From NCBI RefSeq assembly GCF_000283515.1, contig NC_015974.1, forward strand, positions 1-64,000: a stretch of DNA of 64,000 nt, written 5' to 3'. A model generated the notes under the pieces. It had not been told where the DNA came from. It made no database searches and saw only the letters and a program-made list of their open reading frames with translations. The position numbers were made by a program, and so were the translations under genes. This stretch comes from Sphingobium sp. SYK-6 (lineage in GTDB: Bacteria > Pseudomonadota > Alphaproteobacteria > Sphingomonadales > Sphingomonadaceae). This document shows positions 33,488 to 43,084 of the stretch, piece by piece. Numbering within the stretch: position 1 is the first letter of the stretch; each line of letters begins with the position of its first letter.

Positions 33488-34665
33488 TGAAGAGCTTTTA
33501 TCTCGCGGGCGCGGCGTCGCTCGCCCTGCTCTTGGCTGCCTGCGGCGGCAAGGATGGCGGAAACGAGGCAACTGCCGAAGGCGCAGCTGCCAATGAGACG
33601 GCAGCGGGCACGGAAAAGGGCGGTGCTGAAGGCGGTCATGCCGGTGAAGGCGTCGTCACATTGGGTGCCGACCAGATCGCCACAGCGGGCGTCCAGGTCG
33701 GACGGCCGATCATCGGCGGGGCCGGGACGATCGAGCTGCCCGCGATCATCGAGGGCGACCCACAGGGAACGCAGGTCGTCTCGGCCGCAATTGCGGGACG
33801 CGTGGTCGCGCTCACCCGTAACCTCGGCCAATCGGTCGGACGCGGCCAGACCATTGCGGTCATCGAAAGCCGCGAGGCGGCGCAGATCAAGGGCGAGGTC
33901 GAGGCGGCGCGGGCGCGGCTTCAGCTCGCTAATTCGAACCTCGCGCGCGAACAGCGGCTGTTCGCGCAGAGAGTCTCCCCTGAACAGGATCTGATCGCCG
34001 CCCGCACAGCGGCGACGGAGGCGCGGATCGCCCTGACGCAGGCGCAGAGCATGGTTTCGGCGGCGGGTGTCGGCGGCGGCGGGCTCAACCGGCTCGGCAT
34101 TGCCGCGCCGATCTCGGGCCAGATCATTGCGCGCCCCGTGACGCTGGGACAAACGGTCGCGGCGGATGCCGAACTCTATCGCATCGCCAACCTGAGCCAG
34201 GTGTCGATCGCGCTTAATCTCAAGCCCGAGGATGCGGGCCGGGTGCGTCCCGGCAATACGGTGCTGGTGAAGGCGGCAGGCCGTCAGGCGACCGCCCGCG
34301 TGACCTTCGTGTCGCCGGCGCTTGATCCGCAGACGCGGCTCGTGCCTGCGCTCGCCACCCTCGACAATCGCGGTGGCGAATGGCGGGTCGGCGAGCCTGT
34401 GACGGCAGCCGTGCAGCTGACGGGCAGCGGCGGGAGCGGGGCGGTCCGCGTGCCGACGACGGCGGTCCAGAGTTTCGAGGGCAAGTCGGTCGTGTTCGTG
34501 CGCACGCCCACCGGCTTCAAGGCGACCCCGGTCCAGCTCGGCGATGCGTCGGGCGACACGGTGATCGTCCGGTCGGGCCTGACCGGCAACGAACAGATCG
34601 CCACCACCGGAAGTTTCACGCTCAAGGCCGAGATCGGCAAGGGCGAAGCGAGCCACGAGGATTAA
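33487..34665 (+). CDS. czcB: Periplasmic adaptor CzcB (membrane fusion protein)
   Basis: The 392-residue lipoprotein (lipobox 'LLLAAC') has a Gly/Glu/Ala-rich linker, a lipoyl-like half ('GRVVALTRNLGQSVGRGQTI'), a helical hairpin (residues 135-190), and beta-barrel parts. It joins CzcA to CzcC. The His-rich N-terminal domain of classical CzcB is only weakly present ('GGHAGEG'). The ATG at 33487 is preferred to a GTG three bases earlier. Confidence 0.88.
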   Translation: MKSFYLAGAASLALLLAACGGKDGGNEATAEGAAANETAAGTEKGGAEGGHAGEGVVTLGADQIATAGVQVGRPIIGGAGTIELPAIIEGDPQGTQVVSAAIAGRVVALTRNLGQSVGRGQTIAVIESREAAQIKGEVEAARARLQLANSNLAREQRLFAQRVSPEQDLIAARTAATEARIALTQAQSMVSAAGVGGGGLNRLGIAAPISGQIIARPVTLGQTVAADAELYRIANLSQVSIALNLKPEDAGRVRPGNTVLVKAAGRQATARVTFVSPALDPQTRLVPALATLDNRGGEWRVGEPVTAAVQLTGSGGSGAVRVPTTAVQSFEGKSVVFVRTPTGFKATPVQLGDASGDTVIVRSGLTGNEQIATTGSFTLKAEIGKGEASHED

Positions 34666-34668
34666 GCC

Positions 34669-37600
34669 ATGATCGCCCGTATCGTAACCTGGGCGGTCGA
34701 GAAGCGCTGGCTAGTCCTGCTCCTCACCGTCATCGTCGCCGCCATCGGCGCCTTTTCCCTCTACCGGCTACCGATCGACGCGGTGCCGGACATCACCAAC
34801 AATCAGGTCCAGATCAACGTCCGCGCGCCTGCCCTCTCGCCCGAGCTGGTCGAGAAGCAGGTGTCGTTTCCAATCGAAACCGCGCTCGCCGGCACCCCCG
34901 GCCTGGAATATACGCGCTCGTTGAGCCGCAACGGCTTCGCGCAGATCACGGCGGTCTTTTCGGACGCGACGGACATCTATTTCGCCCGCCAGCAGGTGGG
35001 CGAGCGTCTGCGGGGCGTGCAAGAGAATCTGCCCGACGGCGTGAACCCTGAAATGGGTCCGATCGCGACAGGCCTGGGCGAGGTGTACATGTACACCGTT
35101 CGTCTCGATCATCGCGAGGACGACAAGCACAAGCCCGGTGAACCGGGCCAACAGCCCGATGGCAGCTACATCACGCCAGAGGGCGAGCGACTGACGACCG
35201 AAGAGGACAAGGCGACCTACCTGCGCACCGCGCAGGACTGGATCGTGACGCCGCTTCTGAAGACCACACCGGGCCTCGCCGGTGTCGACTCGATTGGCGG
35301 TTACGCCAAGCAGTTCCTCGTCGTGCCCGACGTGCAGAAGCTGGCCTCGCTCGGCATCACGCTGACGGACCTGGGAAATGCGCTGGAGCGCAATAACACC
35401 AGCGTCGGCGGTGGCTTCGTCAATCGCAATGGCGAAGGTCTGGCTGTTCGCTCGGATGCGCTCGTTCGCAATGCCAGCGAGTTGGCCAGGACCGTGATCG
35501 CGACACGTAACGGCGTGCCGATCACGGTCGAACAAGTTGCGACTGTGAAGACGGGTCAGGCGATCCGCATGGGTTCGGCATCGGAGAACGGTACCGAAGT
35601 CGTCGTCGGCACGGCGATCATGCGGATCGGCGAGAACAGCCGCATCGTGTCGACCGCGGTCGCTGAGAAACTGAAGACGATCAACGCTTCGCTGCCTCCT
35701 GACGTCGTAATTCAGCCGGTGCTGAACCGCACCGAGCTGGTCAATTCGACGATCAAGACGGTCGCGAAAAACCTGTCCGAAGGCGCGGTGCTGGTCATCG
35801 TCGTGCTCTTCCTGCTGCTCGGCAACTTCCGTGCGGCCCTGATCGCGGCGTTGGTCATCCCGATCACCATGATGCTGACAGGCTTTGGTATGCTGCGCGC
35901 TGGGGTCTCGGCCAATCTGATGAGCCTTGGGGCTTTGGACTTCGGTCTGATCGTCGACGGCGCCGTCATCATTGTCGAAAACGCGCTGCGCCGGCTTGCC
36001 GAGCAACAGCATCATGAAGGCCGATTGCTCAGCGTCAAGGAACGGCTCGCGACCGTGGCAGCCGCTGCGCGTGAGATGATCCGTCCCTCTGTGTACGGGC
36101 AGGCAATCATCATCCTCGTCTACGTACCGCTGCTCACGCTGACCGGCGTGGAGGGTAAAACGTTCGGACCGATGGCGCTGACCGTCATCATCGCGCTCGC
36201 CTTCGCCTTCATCCTCTCTCTCACCTTCGTGCCGGCGATGATTGCGATCTGGCTGTCGAAGAAGGTCGAGGAGAAGGACGGCCGCATCATCACGTGGCTG
36301 AAGAAGCGCTACGAACCCGGTCTCGACCGGGCCATGAAGCGCCCGACGCTGACGATCGGTGCGGGTGTGGGAAGCCTTGTGGTGGCGGCGCTTGCTTTCA
36401 CTACGCTCGGCTCGGTGTTCCTGCCGCAGCTCGACGAAGGCGATTTGCTGATCCAGTCGCTCCGCATTCCGGCAACGTCGGTCCAGCAGAGCCAGGCGAT
36501 GCAGGTGCCGATCGAGCGGATGATGTCGAAGCAGCCGGAGGTGCAATTCGTCTATTCCAAGACGGGCACCGCCGAGCTGGCGGCCGACCCGATGCCGCCG
36601 AACGCGACCGACATGTTCGTCATCCTGAAGCCGCGCAAGGATTGGCCGGATCCTGAGCTTCCCAAGGAGGAGCTGGTCAGCCGGATCGAGGGTAATCTCG
36701 CGAAGATTCCGGGAAATGCCTACGAGATCACCCAGCCCATCCAGATGCGCTTCAACGAGCTGATCGCCGGCGTGCGCGGCGACATCGCGGTGAAGGTGTT
36801 CGGGGACGACTTCAACCAGATGAACCGGACGGCCGAGCAAATCGCGGCGGTGCTGCGCAGAACGCAAGGCGCAGCGGACGTGAAGGTGGAGCAGACGACC
36901 GGTCTTCCCATGCTCGACATTCGCGTCAACCGCGACGCGATGGCGCGGTTGGGCGTTACGGCTCAGGATGTGCAGGACACCGTGACTGCGACGATCGGCG
37001 GGCGAACATCGGGCCAGATCTTCGAGGGCGACCGTCGCTTCCCCGTGGTGATCCGCCTGTCGGAGGCGCAGCGTGCCGACATCGGCCTGCTCCAACAGGT
37101 GCAGGTGCCGGTGGCAGGCGGCGGCTATGTACCGCTGTCCAGCGTCGCCGAGATCAAGGTGGTCGATGGTCCGAACCAGATCAGCCGCGAGAACGGCAAG
37201 CGGCGCGTGGTGGTGCAAGCCAACGTGCGTGGCCGCGACGTCGGATCCGTCGTGGCGGATGCGCAGGCGGCGATCGGCAGCCAACTCCGGCTGCCTGCCG
37301 GCACCTATCTCGAATGGGGCGGCCAGTTCGAGAACCTCCAATCGGCAAGCGAACGGCTGAAGCTGGTCATTCCGGCTTGCTTCATTTTGATCCTGCTGCT
37401 CCTCTACGGGGCGTTGGGATCGGTCCGCGACGCCGCGATCGTGTTCACCGGCGTGCCTTTCGCGCTGGTGGGCGGCGTCCTGTTGCTGTTCCTGCGGGGC
37501 ATGGACTTCTCGATCTCGGCGGCAGTGGGCTTCATCGCCCTCTCGGGCATCGCGGTCCTCAACGGCCTCGTCATGGTCAGCTCGATCCAAGATCTGATCC

Positions 37601-37914
37601 GATCAGGGATGAGCCGCGAGGAAGCCGCGCATGTTGGCGCGATGCAGCGTCTGCGACCCGTCATCATGACCGCGCTAGTCGCCAGCCTCGGCTTCGTGCC
37701 GATGGCGCTGGGCGAAGGCGCCGGCGCAGAGGTTCAAAAGCCTTTGGCGACGGTCGTCATCGGCGGTCTGATCTCGGCGACGCTTCTTACGCTGTTCGTG
37801 CTGCCGACACTCTATGCCCGGTTCGGGCAGAAAGTGATCGAGAAACCCGAGCACTACAATGAGGAGCATGAAGGGGACGACCACGGTCAGACCTTCGTGA
37901 ACAACTTGGCCTGA
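34669..37914 (+). CDS. czcA: Heavy-metal RND pump CzcA
   Basis: The 1081-residue proton/cation antiporter is the motor of CzcCBA. The fourth membrane helix has 'LGALDFGLIVDGAVIIVENA', which carries the two Asp and one Glu that define the divalent-cation (Zn/Co/Cd) HME-RND class. Twelve membrane helices and two large periplasmic loops are evident. The C-terminal tail is rich in His, Asp and Glu ('HYNEEHEGDDHGQ'). It starts 3 bp after czcB and ends before a strong hairpin. Confidence 0.93.
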   Translation: MIARIVTWAVEKRWLVLLLTVIVAAIGAFSLYRLPIDAVPDITNNQVQINVRAPALSPELVEKQVSFPIETALAGTPGLEYTRSLSRNGFAQITAVFSDATDIYFARQQVGERLRGVQENLPDGVNPEMGPIATGLGEVYMYTVRLDHREDDKHKPGEPGQQPDGSYITPEGERLTTEEDKATYLRTAQDWIVTPLLKTTPGLAGVDSIGGYAKQFLVVPDVQKLASLGITLTDLGNALERNNTSVGGGFVNRNGEGLAVRSDALVRNASELARTVIATRNGVPITVEQVATVKTGQAIRMGSASENGTEVVVGTAIMRIGENSRIVSTAVAEKLKTINASLPPDVVIQPVLNRTELVNSTIKTVAKNLSEGAVLVIVVLFLLLGNFRAALIAALVIPITMMLTGFGMLRAGVSANLMSLGALDFGLIVDGAVIIVENALRRLAEQQHHEGRLLSVKERLATVAAAAREMIRPSVYGQAIIILVYVPLLTLTGVEGKTFGPMALTVIIALAFAFILSLTFVPAMIAIWLSKKVEEKDGRIITWLKKRYEPGLDRAMKRPTLTIGAGVGSLVVAALAFTTLGSVFLPQLDEGDLLIQSLRIPATSVQQSQAMQVPIERMMSKQPEVQFVYSKTGTAELAADPMPPNATDMFVILKPRKDWPDPELPKEELVSRIEGNLAKIPGNAYEITQPIQMRFNELIAGVRGDIAVKVFGDDFNQMNRTAEQIAAVLRRTQGAADVKVEQTTGLPMLDIRVNRDAMARLGVTAQDVQDTVTATIGGRTSGQIFEGDRRFPVVIRLSEAQRADIGLLQQVQVPVAGGGYVPLSSVAEIKVVDGPNQISRENGKRRVVVQANVRGRDVGSVVADAQAAIGSQLRLPAGTYLEWGGQFENLQSASERLKLVIPACFILILLLLYGALGSVRDAAIVFTGVPFALVGGVLLLFLRGMDFSISAAVGFIALSGIAVLNGLVMVSSIQDLIRSGMSREEAAHVGAMQRLRPVIMTALVASLGFVPMALGEGAGAEVQKPLATVVIGGLISATLLTLFVLPTLYARFGQKVIEKPEHYNEEHEGDDHGQTFVNNLA

Positions 37915-37917
37915 TGG

Positions 37918-37950
37918 ATGGGCGGGGCGATCCGCGATCGCCCCGCCCAT
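37918..37950. terminator. Perfect 15-bp hairpin after czcA
   Basis: ATGGGCGGGGCGATC pairs exactly with GATCGCCCCGCCCAT around a CGC loop, three bases after the czcA stop. No T-run follows (CTCTGGG), so it is not a standard intrinsic terminator. It could stabilise or punctuate the czcCBA mRNA, or slow transcription before the genes that follow. Confidence 0.6.
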
Positions 37951-37967
37951 CTCTGGGAGATGGGGAT

Positions 37968-38456
37968 ATGCCTCGCACCATAACCAGCTCGATGCTTCAC
38001 GGCGGGCCACTGCGCATCTGGTCGGCACTCACCGATCCGGATCATCGCCGGGCGTGGAGTCCGCTCGTATTTCTCGATGATCCGTCCCGGCTCGGCGACA
38101 CAGAATGCACCTTTGCGATCCAGGGCATCACCCGGCCAATTCGGACGCCAGCACGGATTGATCGATTCGATAAACCGCACGCCTTCGCTTGGTCCTGCGG
38201 CATCCCCTATCTGTTCACGCTCGAAGAGCGGTACGAGCTGGCGGGGGACGATGGCGGCACCAGGCTAACGCATAGCTGCACGCTGCGCGGGGCGCTCTCC
38301 CTGCCGTTCGCGGCGATGATGTTGCGCCGCCTGCGATCCCTGATGGTCGAATCTGACGATCGCCTCGCAACCTATCTCCGCTGGCGGGTAGGTCAGCCTG
38401 CCCGGGCTATCAATCGTCAGCGCGTCCCCTTCCGCTGCAGGAGGAAGGCGCGATGA
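37968..38456 (+). CDS. SRPBCC-family (START-like) protein
   Basis: The 162-residue protein has the SRPBCC fold pattern: 'PLRIWSALTDPDHRRAWSPL' at the start, a hydrophobic-cavity strand region, and a long C-terminal helix ('MMLRRLRSLMVESDDRLATY'). Such proteins bind small hydrophobic ligands. The ATG at 37968 follows GGAGATGGGG. The stop overlaps the next start (ATGA). Its link to metal resistance is unknown. Confidence 0.65.
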   Translation: MPRTITSSMLHGGPLRIWSALTDPDHRRAWSPLVFLDDPSRLGDTECTFAIQGITRPIRTPARIDRFDKPHAFAWSCGIPYLFTLEERYELAGDDGGTRLTHSCTLRGALSLPFAAMMLRRLRSLMVESDDRLATYLRWRVGQPARAINRQRVPFRCRRKAR

Positions 38457-38830
38457 TGATGCACTGTAAGCGGGTGCTGCCCGCCGTCATCCTCGTTGTC
38501 GGGCTCGCGGCGTGCTCGGAAAGAAAGCCGCCAGCCCCGCCAACGGAGCAGCAGATCCATTCGTCCGACAGCGCCGTGGCGACCGGGGAAATGGGGCGGC
38601 ATAGATATCGCTGTTCCGACGGGGAACCGCTGTTCGTCGATTACAAGGACAACGGCCTGCAGATCGATTTGCGGCGCTCCAACGGGGGACCGCCGATGAT
38701 GCTGACCGCGCCAGCGCAGGGCCTGCAATATGTCGGCGAAACAGCCACCGCGACCTTCAAGGGGTCGCAGCTCACCATCGTGGAAGGCGATGGCCGTACC
38801 CGGATCTGCGAGCAGGAAGGCACGCGATGA
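38453..38830 (+). CDS. Small lipoprotein, MliC-like fold
   Basis: The 125-residue lipoprotein has a lipobox 'VGLAAC' and a mature part like membrane-bound lysozyme inhibitors: 'YRCSDGEPLFVDYKDNGLQI', 'LQYVGETATATFKGSQLTI' and a closing 'RICEQEG', with the two Cys that form the family disulfide. It overlaps both neighbours by four bases, so it belongs to the operon. Its role beside metal pumps is unclear. Confidence 0.65.
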   Translation: MMMHCKRVLPAVILVVGLAACSERKPPAPPTEQQIHSSDSAVATGEMGRHRYRCSDGEPLFVDYKDNGLQIDLRRSNGGPPMMLTAPAQGLQYVGETATATFKGSQLTIVEGDGRTRICEQEGTR

Positions 38831-39291
38831 ACTGCCCTGCCTTCGAACGCCACAGGGCGCTTCGTCGGAAGAGACCGATGTCTGACACGTCGATTTCAAA
38901 TGTGACAACCTTGTGCGGCCTGAATCGGGCCGGTCTGGCGATCGCGCGCCTCGGCGTCGTTCTCGTCTCCGGGGCGGTTATAGGGGCGTGTAATCCAGCG
39001 CCGACCCAGCCTACCGAGCCGGCGCATGAAAAGCATCTGACGTCGAAACTAATCGCGCAGCGCATCATGTACTGCGACGACGGCACACGCGCCGATGTCG
39101 ACTTCATCGATGACGGCTTGAAAATGGCCGTCACCTGGCTGCCGAAGGGCAGGACCGAGATCCTGCGCGCGCAGCGAACCGGTGACGAGTTTCGCGGCGA
39201 CCATTCGCGGGCTGTCGTGGCGGGCGGATCGATCGCGTTCACGCGACGCGGGAAGATCCGCGTCTGCCACCGAACCCCGGAGGAGTCCTAG
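38827..39291 (+). CDS. Second small lipoprotein, MliC-like
   Basis: The product of 154 residues (137 if started at the ATG at 38878) has a lipobox 'AVIGAC' and a mature domain echoing the previous gene: 'RIMYCDDGTRADVDFIDDGL' and 'RGKIRVCHRTPEES', with the paired Cys. The two genes look like a diverged tandem duplication. The coupled start at 38827 overlaps the preceding stop (ATGA). Confidence 0.55.
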   Translation: MNCPAFERHRALRRKRPMSDTSISNVTTLCGLNRAGLAIARLGVVLVSGAVIGACNPAPTQPTEPAHEKHLTSKLIAQRIMYCDDGTRADVDFIDDGLKMAVTWLPKGRTEILRAQRTGDEFRGDHSRAVVAGGSIAFTRRGKIRVCHRTPEES

Positions 39292-39294
39292 GAA

Positions 39295-39981
39295 ATGCAG
39301 GCACTGCTCTATACGCTTGCGCCTGTGCTGGCGGTCGTGCTCGGCGCGATTGTCGCGAGCCGCACCAAGTTGAAACCTGGCCTCGTGGCGGGCCTACAGC
39401 ATCTCGCTGCCGGCGTCGTGTTCGCGGCGGCAGCGACCGAAATCCTGCCGCAGGTCAAGCATGAGGCATCGCCCAGCGCGACGTTGATCGGCGGGGCGGC
39501 GGGCGTCGCGACCATGCTGGGGCTCAAGGCTCTTGAGGCCCGCTTCAAGGGGCCGATGGCGCTACTCGCCGCGATCGGCATCGACATTCTGGTCGACGGC
39601 CTGGTGCTCGGCCTCGCTTTCGTGGCGGGCGAGAAGGCAGGTCTCCTGCTGACGATCGCGCTCACTCTGGAAGTGTTATTTCTGGGACTGACGCTGACCG
39701 ACGAGCTGGCGGAAACCTATCGCTCGCGCTTGCGCATCATCGTGATCGTCTCGGCATTGGCCCTGCTGCTGCCGATCGGCGCGCTCGCTGCCGTGCCGGT
39801 CGCCGCGCTGTCGCCGGTGATGATCGCCGGCTTCCTCAGCTTCGGGCTGATGGCGCTGCTCTACCTCGTCACGGAGGAGTTGCTGGTCGAGGCGCACGAG
39901 AAACCCGACACCCCGCTCATCAGCTCGATGTTTTTCGTCGGCTTCCTGGCCCTGCTGACACTTGAGGAGATGATGGGATGA
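39295..39981 (+). CDS. ZIP-family metal transporter
   Basis: The 228-residue membrane protein has about eight helices in the ZIP arrangement. Helix 2 has 'LQHLAAGVVFAAAATEILPQ', the helix 4 site is 'IGIDILVDGLVLGLAF', and helix 5 has 'LTLEVLFLGLTLTDELAE'. The usual His of helix 4 is replaced by Asp, so selectivity may differ from zinc importers. It starts 3 bp after the lipoprotein gene and overlaps the second CDF by four bases. Confidence 0.78.
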   Translation: MQALLYTLAPVLAVVLGAIVASRTKLKPGLVAGLQHLAAGVVFAAAATEILPQVKHEASPSATLIGGAAGVATMLGLKALEARFKGPMALLAAIGIDILVDGLVLGLAFVAGEKAGLLLTIALTLEVLFLGLTLTDELAETYRSRLRIIVIVSALALLLPIGALAAVPVAALSPVMIAGFLSFGLMALLYLVTEELLVEAHEKPDTPLISSMFFVGFLALLTLEEMMG

Positions 39982-40586
39982 TCCCGGGCAACGACAACAA
40001 TGGCGGGCAGGAGCGCCGCACACTGTGGATCGTCCTGCTGCTGAACGCGGCGATCGCTGCGGGCTTCTTCGTTTCCGGCTTCTTCGCGGACTCGAGCGCG
40101 CTGATCGCCAACGGCGTCGACAACCTGTCCGATACGGCTGTGTATGCGCTGAGCCTTGTGGCGCTCACCCGGGGCCAGACATGGAAGACACGCGCCGCGG
40201 TCGCTTCGGGCGTCATGCTGCTGATCTTCGCGGGCGGCATCTTGATCGATGTCGGACGGCGCTACGTGCAGGGCAGCGAGCCCATCGGACCTACCATGAT
40301 GGTCATGTCCGCGATCGCCGGCGTCGTGAATTACCTCTGCCTGCGGCTGCTCCAGCGCCTCAAGGATCCGGACGTCAATCTCCGGGCCGCAACCACCTTC
40401 AGCTTCAACGACTTCATTTCCAACGGCGGCATCCTGATCGCCGGCGTGCTGGTGCTGTGGTTGGGTACCAATTGGCCGGACCTGCTGGTCGGCTTCGCCA
40501 CCGCCATCATCGCCATCAAGGGCGGTGTCGAAATCCTGCGCGACGCGCGCGCCGAAACCAAGAAAAGCGAAAGGAGGTCGTCATGA
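39978..40586 (+). CDS. Second CDF-type cation transporter
   Basis: The 202-residue protein has six predicted helices and the CDF site 'ADSSALIANGVDNLSDTAVY', with 'FSFNDFISNGGILIAGVLV' later. It lacks the cytoplasmic C-terminal domain, like the first CDF in this island. It overlaps the P-type ATPase start by four bases (ATGA). It probably exports a divalent cation. Confidence 0.78.
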   Translation: MIPGNDNNGGQERRTLWIVLLLNAAIAAGFFVSGFFADSSALIANGVDNLSDTAVYALSLVALTRGQTWKTRAAVASGVMLLIFAGGILIDVGRRYVQGSEPIGPTMMVMSAIAGVVNYLCLRLLQRLKDPDVNLRAATTFSFNDFISNGGILIAGVLVLWLGTNWPDLLVGFATAIIAIKGGVEILRDARAETKKSERRSS

Positions 40587-43084
40587 ACGACAAGCTCGAA
40601 CTCGACATTCCAGTGTTGTTGCCGGACCTTCCTGACGCGGCCGATGCCTGCCTGGACCGTCTCGTATCAACCCTGTCAAAGCGCGAAGGTGTCGAGCGGG
40701 CGCATGTGATCTGTCTCGACGGCAACACGCCAGCGGCGCTGTGCATCCATTTCGATGCCGCCAAGCTGCCGCTGCCACGGTTGCGCGAAATGGTGCGCGC
40801 CGCAGGTGCCGAAATCACCGAGCGCTACGGCCATGCGATCTGGCAGGTGACGGGGATCAACCACGAACGTCGGGCGCGCACGGTCAGCGATGCGCTGTGC
40901 GCCTTGCCCGGCGTGGTCCAGGCAAGCGCCAGCACCAGCGGGTCTGTCCGGGTCGAATATGATCGCCGCGAAACCACCGAAGAGGAGGTGCGCGCTGCGC
41001 TTCGCAAGCTGAAGGTGAGGGTGGGCAAGCGGGTCGCTGCCGATGAACATGCCGGCCACGACCACGGCCCCGGGGGCCACGGCGCGGGCGAAGAGAAGCA
41101 CGGCCCCGGCGATGGCCACGACCATAGCCACGCCGAATTTCTCGGCCCCAATACCGAGCTGATCTTCGCGCTCGCCTGTGGCGCGCTGCTGGGGATCGGC
41201 TACGCGATCGAGAGGCTGGTCGCTGGCGCGCCCGAATGGCTGCCGACCGCCTGCTATATCGCAGCCTATTTCTTCGGCGGATTCTTCACGCTGCGCGAGG
41301 CGATCGACAACCTCCGGATGAAGAAGTTCGAGATCGACACGCTGATGTTGGTCGCTGCGGCCGGCGCCGCTGCGCTGGGCGCATGGGCCGAAGGTGCGCT
41401 GCTGCTGTTCCTGTTCAGCCTCGGCCATGCGCTTGAGCATTATGCAATGGGCCGCGCCAAGAAGGCGATCGAGGCGCTGGCGAAGCTCGCGCCCGAAACC
41501 GCGACCGTGCGACGCGGCGGGCAGACCAGCGAAATCCCGGTCGAGCAGATGGTCGTCGGGGACATTGCCATCGTCCGCCCGAACGAGCGCCTGCCTGCCG
41601 ACGGCTTCGTCATCAAGGGCACCAGCGCGATCAACCAGGCCCCGGTCACGGGTGAAAGCATCCCGGTCGACAAGGTGCCGGTCGCAGATGCCGCAGCGGC
41701 ACGCGCCAAGCCCGATGCAGTCGACGCGGAAAGCCGGGTTTTTGCTGGTACGATCAACGGCGGCGGCGCGATCGAGATCGAGGTGACACGCCGTTCCAAT
41801 GAAAGCGCGCTTGCCAAGGTCGTGAAGATGGTGAGCGAAGCGGAGACGCAGAAGTCGCCGACGCAGCGCTTCACCGACCGGTTCGAACGGATCTTCGTGC
41901 CCGCCGTCCTGGTCCTGTCAGTGCTCCTGCTGTTCGCATGGGTGGTCGTCGACGAGCCGTTCCGCGACAGCTTCTATCGCGCGATGGCGGTGCTGGTGGC
42001 GGCAAGCCCGTGCGCGCTCGCGATCGCAACGCCGAGCGCGGTCCTGTCGGGCGTTGCCCGTGCAGCGCGGGGCGGCGTGCTCGTGAAGGGCGGTGCACCG
42101 CTCGAAAACCTCGGGTCGCTCAAAGCGATCGCTTTCGACAAGACGGGCACGCTGACCGAAGGTCGTCCGCGCATCACTGATGTCGTGCCCGTCGATGGCG
42201 CCGATGAAGGCGAGTTGCTGGCGCTGGCTGTCGCCGTCGAAGCGTTGAGCGACCATCCCCTGGCCCAAGCGATCGTCAAGGACGGCCGCGAACGTCTGAA
42301 CGATCGTGCCGTGCCGACTGCCGGCGACCTCAAGAGCCTGACCGGTCGGGGCGTCACCGCGAGCGTGGATGGCGAGACGGTGTGGATCGGCAAGGCCGAG
42401 ATGTTCGGAAGTGAGGGCATTCCGGCGCTGGGGCAGGGCGCGCAGGACGCAATCGCGAAGCTGCGCGAGAACGGCCGCACGACAATGGTGGTCCGCAAGG
42501 GGGACCGCGACCTGGGCGCGATCGGCCTGATGGACACGCCTCGCGAAGCTGCCAAGACCGCGTTGCGTCGGCTGCACGAGATGGGCGTGTCGCGGATGAT
42601 AATGATCTCCGGCGATCACCAGAAAGTCGCCGAAGCGATCGCCGACGAAGTCGGGATCGACGAAGCGTGGGGCGACCTCATGCCCGAAGACAAGGTTGCC
42701 GCGATCAAGAAGCTCGCCGGCGAAGACAAGGTCGCGATGGTGGGCGACGGCGTGAACGATGCGCCGGCGATGGCAAGCGCCACGGTCGGCATCGCGATGG
42801 GCGCGGCGGGGTCGGACGTTGCGCTGGAGACAGCCGACGTGGCGCTGATGGCCGACGATCTGGCGCACCTGCCATTCGCAGTCGGTCTTAGCCGCCATAC
42901 CCGTGGAATCATCCGGCAGAACGTCTTCGTCAGCCTGGGTGTCGTCGCCTTCCTGGTGCCTGCTACCATCCTCGGCCTCGGCATTGGGCCAGCGGTGGCG
43001 GTTCATGAGGGATCGACGCTGCTCGTCGTCATCAATGCGCTCAGGCTGCTCGCCTACCGCGATCCGGCAGGGAAGGCGGCATGA
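40583..43084 (+). CDS. P1B-type heavy-metal ATPase (ZntA/CadA-like)
   Basis: The 833-residue ATPase pumps divalent metal from the cytoplasm. The membrane CPx site is 'ASPCALAIATPSA', the phosphorylated Asp is in 'AFDKTGTLTEGRP', the HP motif in 'EALSDHPLAQA', and the hinge is 'MVGDGVNDAPAMA'. Two N-terminal ferredoxin-like domains are present without the usual CxxC, followed by a His-rich linker ('HAGHDHGPGGHGAG', 'GDGHDHSHAEF'). The ATG at 40583 follows AAAGGAGG; frame extensions further upstream lie inside the CDF gene and are not used. Confidence 0.92.
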   Translation: MNDKLELDIPVLLPDLPDAADACLDRLVSTLSKREGVERAHVICLDGNTPAALCIHFDAAKLPLPRLREMVRAAGAEITERYGHAIWQVTGINHERRARTVSDALCALPGVVQASASTSGSVRVEYDRRETTEEEVRAALRKLKVRVGKRVAADEHAGHDHGPGGHGAGEEKHGPGDGHDHSHAEFLGPNTELIFALACGALLGIGYAIERLVAGAPEWLPTACYIAAYFFGGFFTLREAIDNLRMKKFEIDTLMLVAAAGAAALGAWAEGALLLFLFSLGHALEHYAMGRAKKAIEALAKLAPETATVRRGGQTSEIPVEQMVVGDIAIVRPNERLPADGFVIKGTSAINQAPVTGESIPVDKVPVADAAAARAKPDAVDAESRVFAGTINGGGAIEIEVTRRSNESALAKVVKMVSEAETQKSPTQRFTDRFERIFVPAVLVLSVLLLFAWVVVDEPFRDSFYRAMAVLVAASPCALAIATPSAVLSGVARAARGGVLVKGGAPLENLGSLKAIAFDKTGTLTEGRPRITDVVPVDGADEGELLALAVAVEALSDHPLAQAIVKDGRERLNDRAVPTAGDLKSLTGRGVTASVDGETVWIGKAEMFGSEGIPALGQGAQDAIAKLRENGRTTMVVRKGDRDLGAIGLMDTPREAAKTALRRLHEMGVSRMIMISGDHQKVAEAIADEVGIDEAWGDLMPEDKVAAIKKLAGEDKVAMVGDGVNDAPAMASATVGIAMGAAGSDVALETADVALMADDLAHLPFAVGLSRHTRGIIRQNVFVSLGVVAFLVPATILGLGIGPAVAVHEGSTLLVVINALRLLAYRDPAGKAA

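Noticed and set aside
34768-37590. Long open frame on the strand opposite czcA (about 940 codons)
   Set aside because: It lies entirely antisense to a clear RND pump; its residues are Arg/His/Asp-rich low-complexity text with no domain, typical of GC-rich shadow frames.
40025-40582. Upstream extension of the P-type ATPase frame by 186 codons
   Set aside because: It overlaps the CDF gene in another frame; the ATG at 40583 has AAAGGAGG and the proper domain start.
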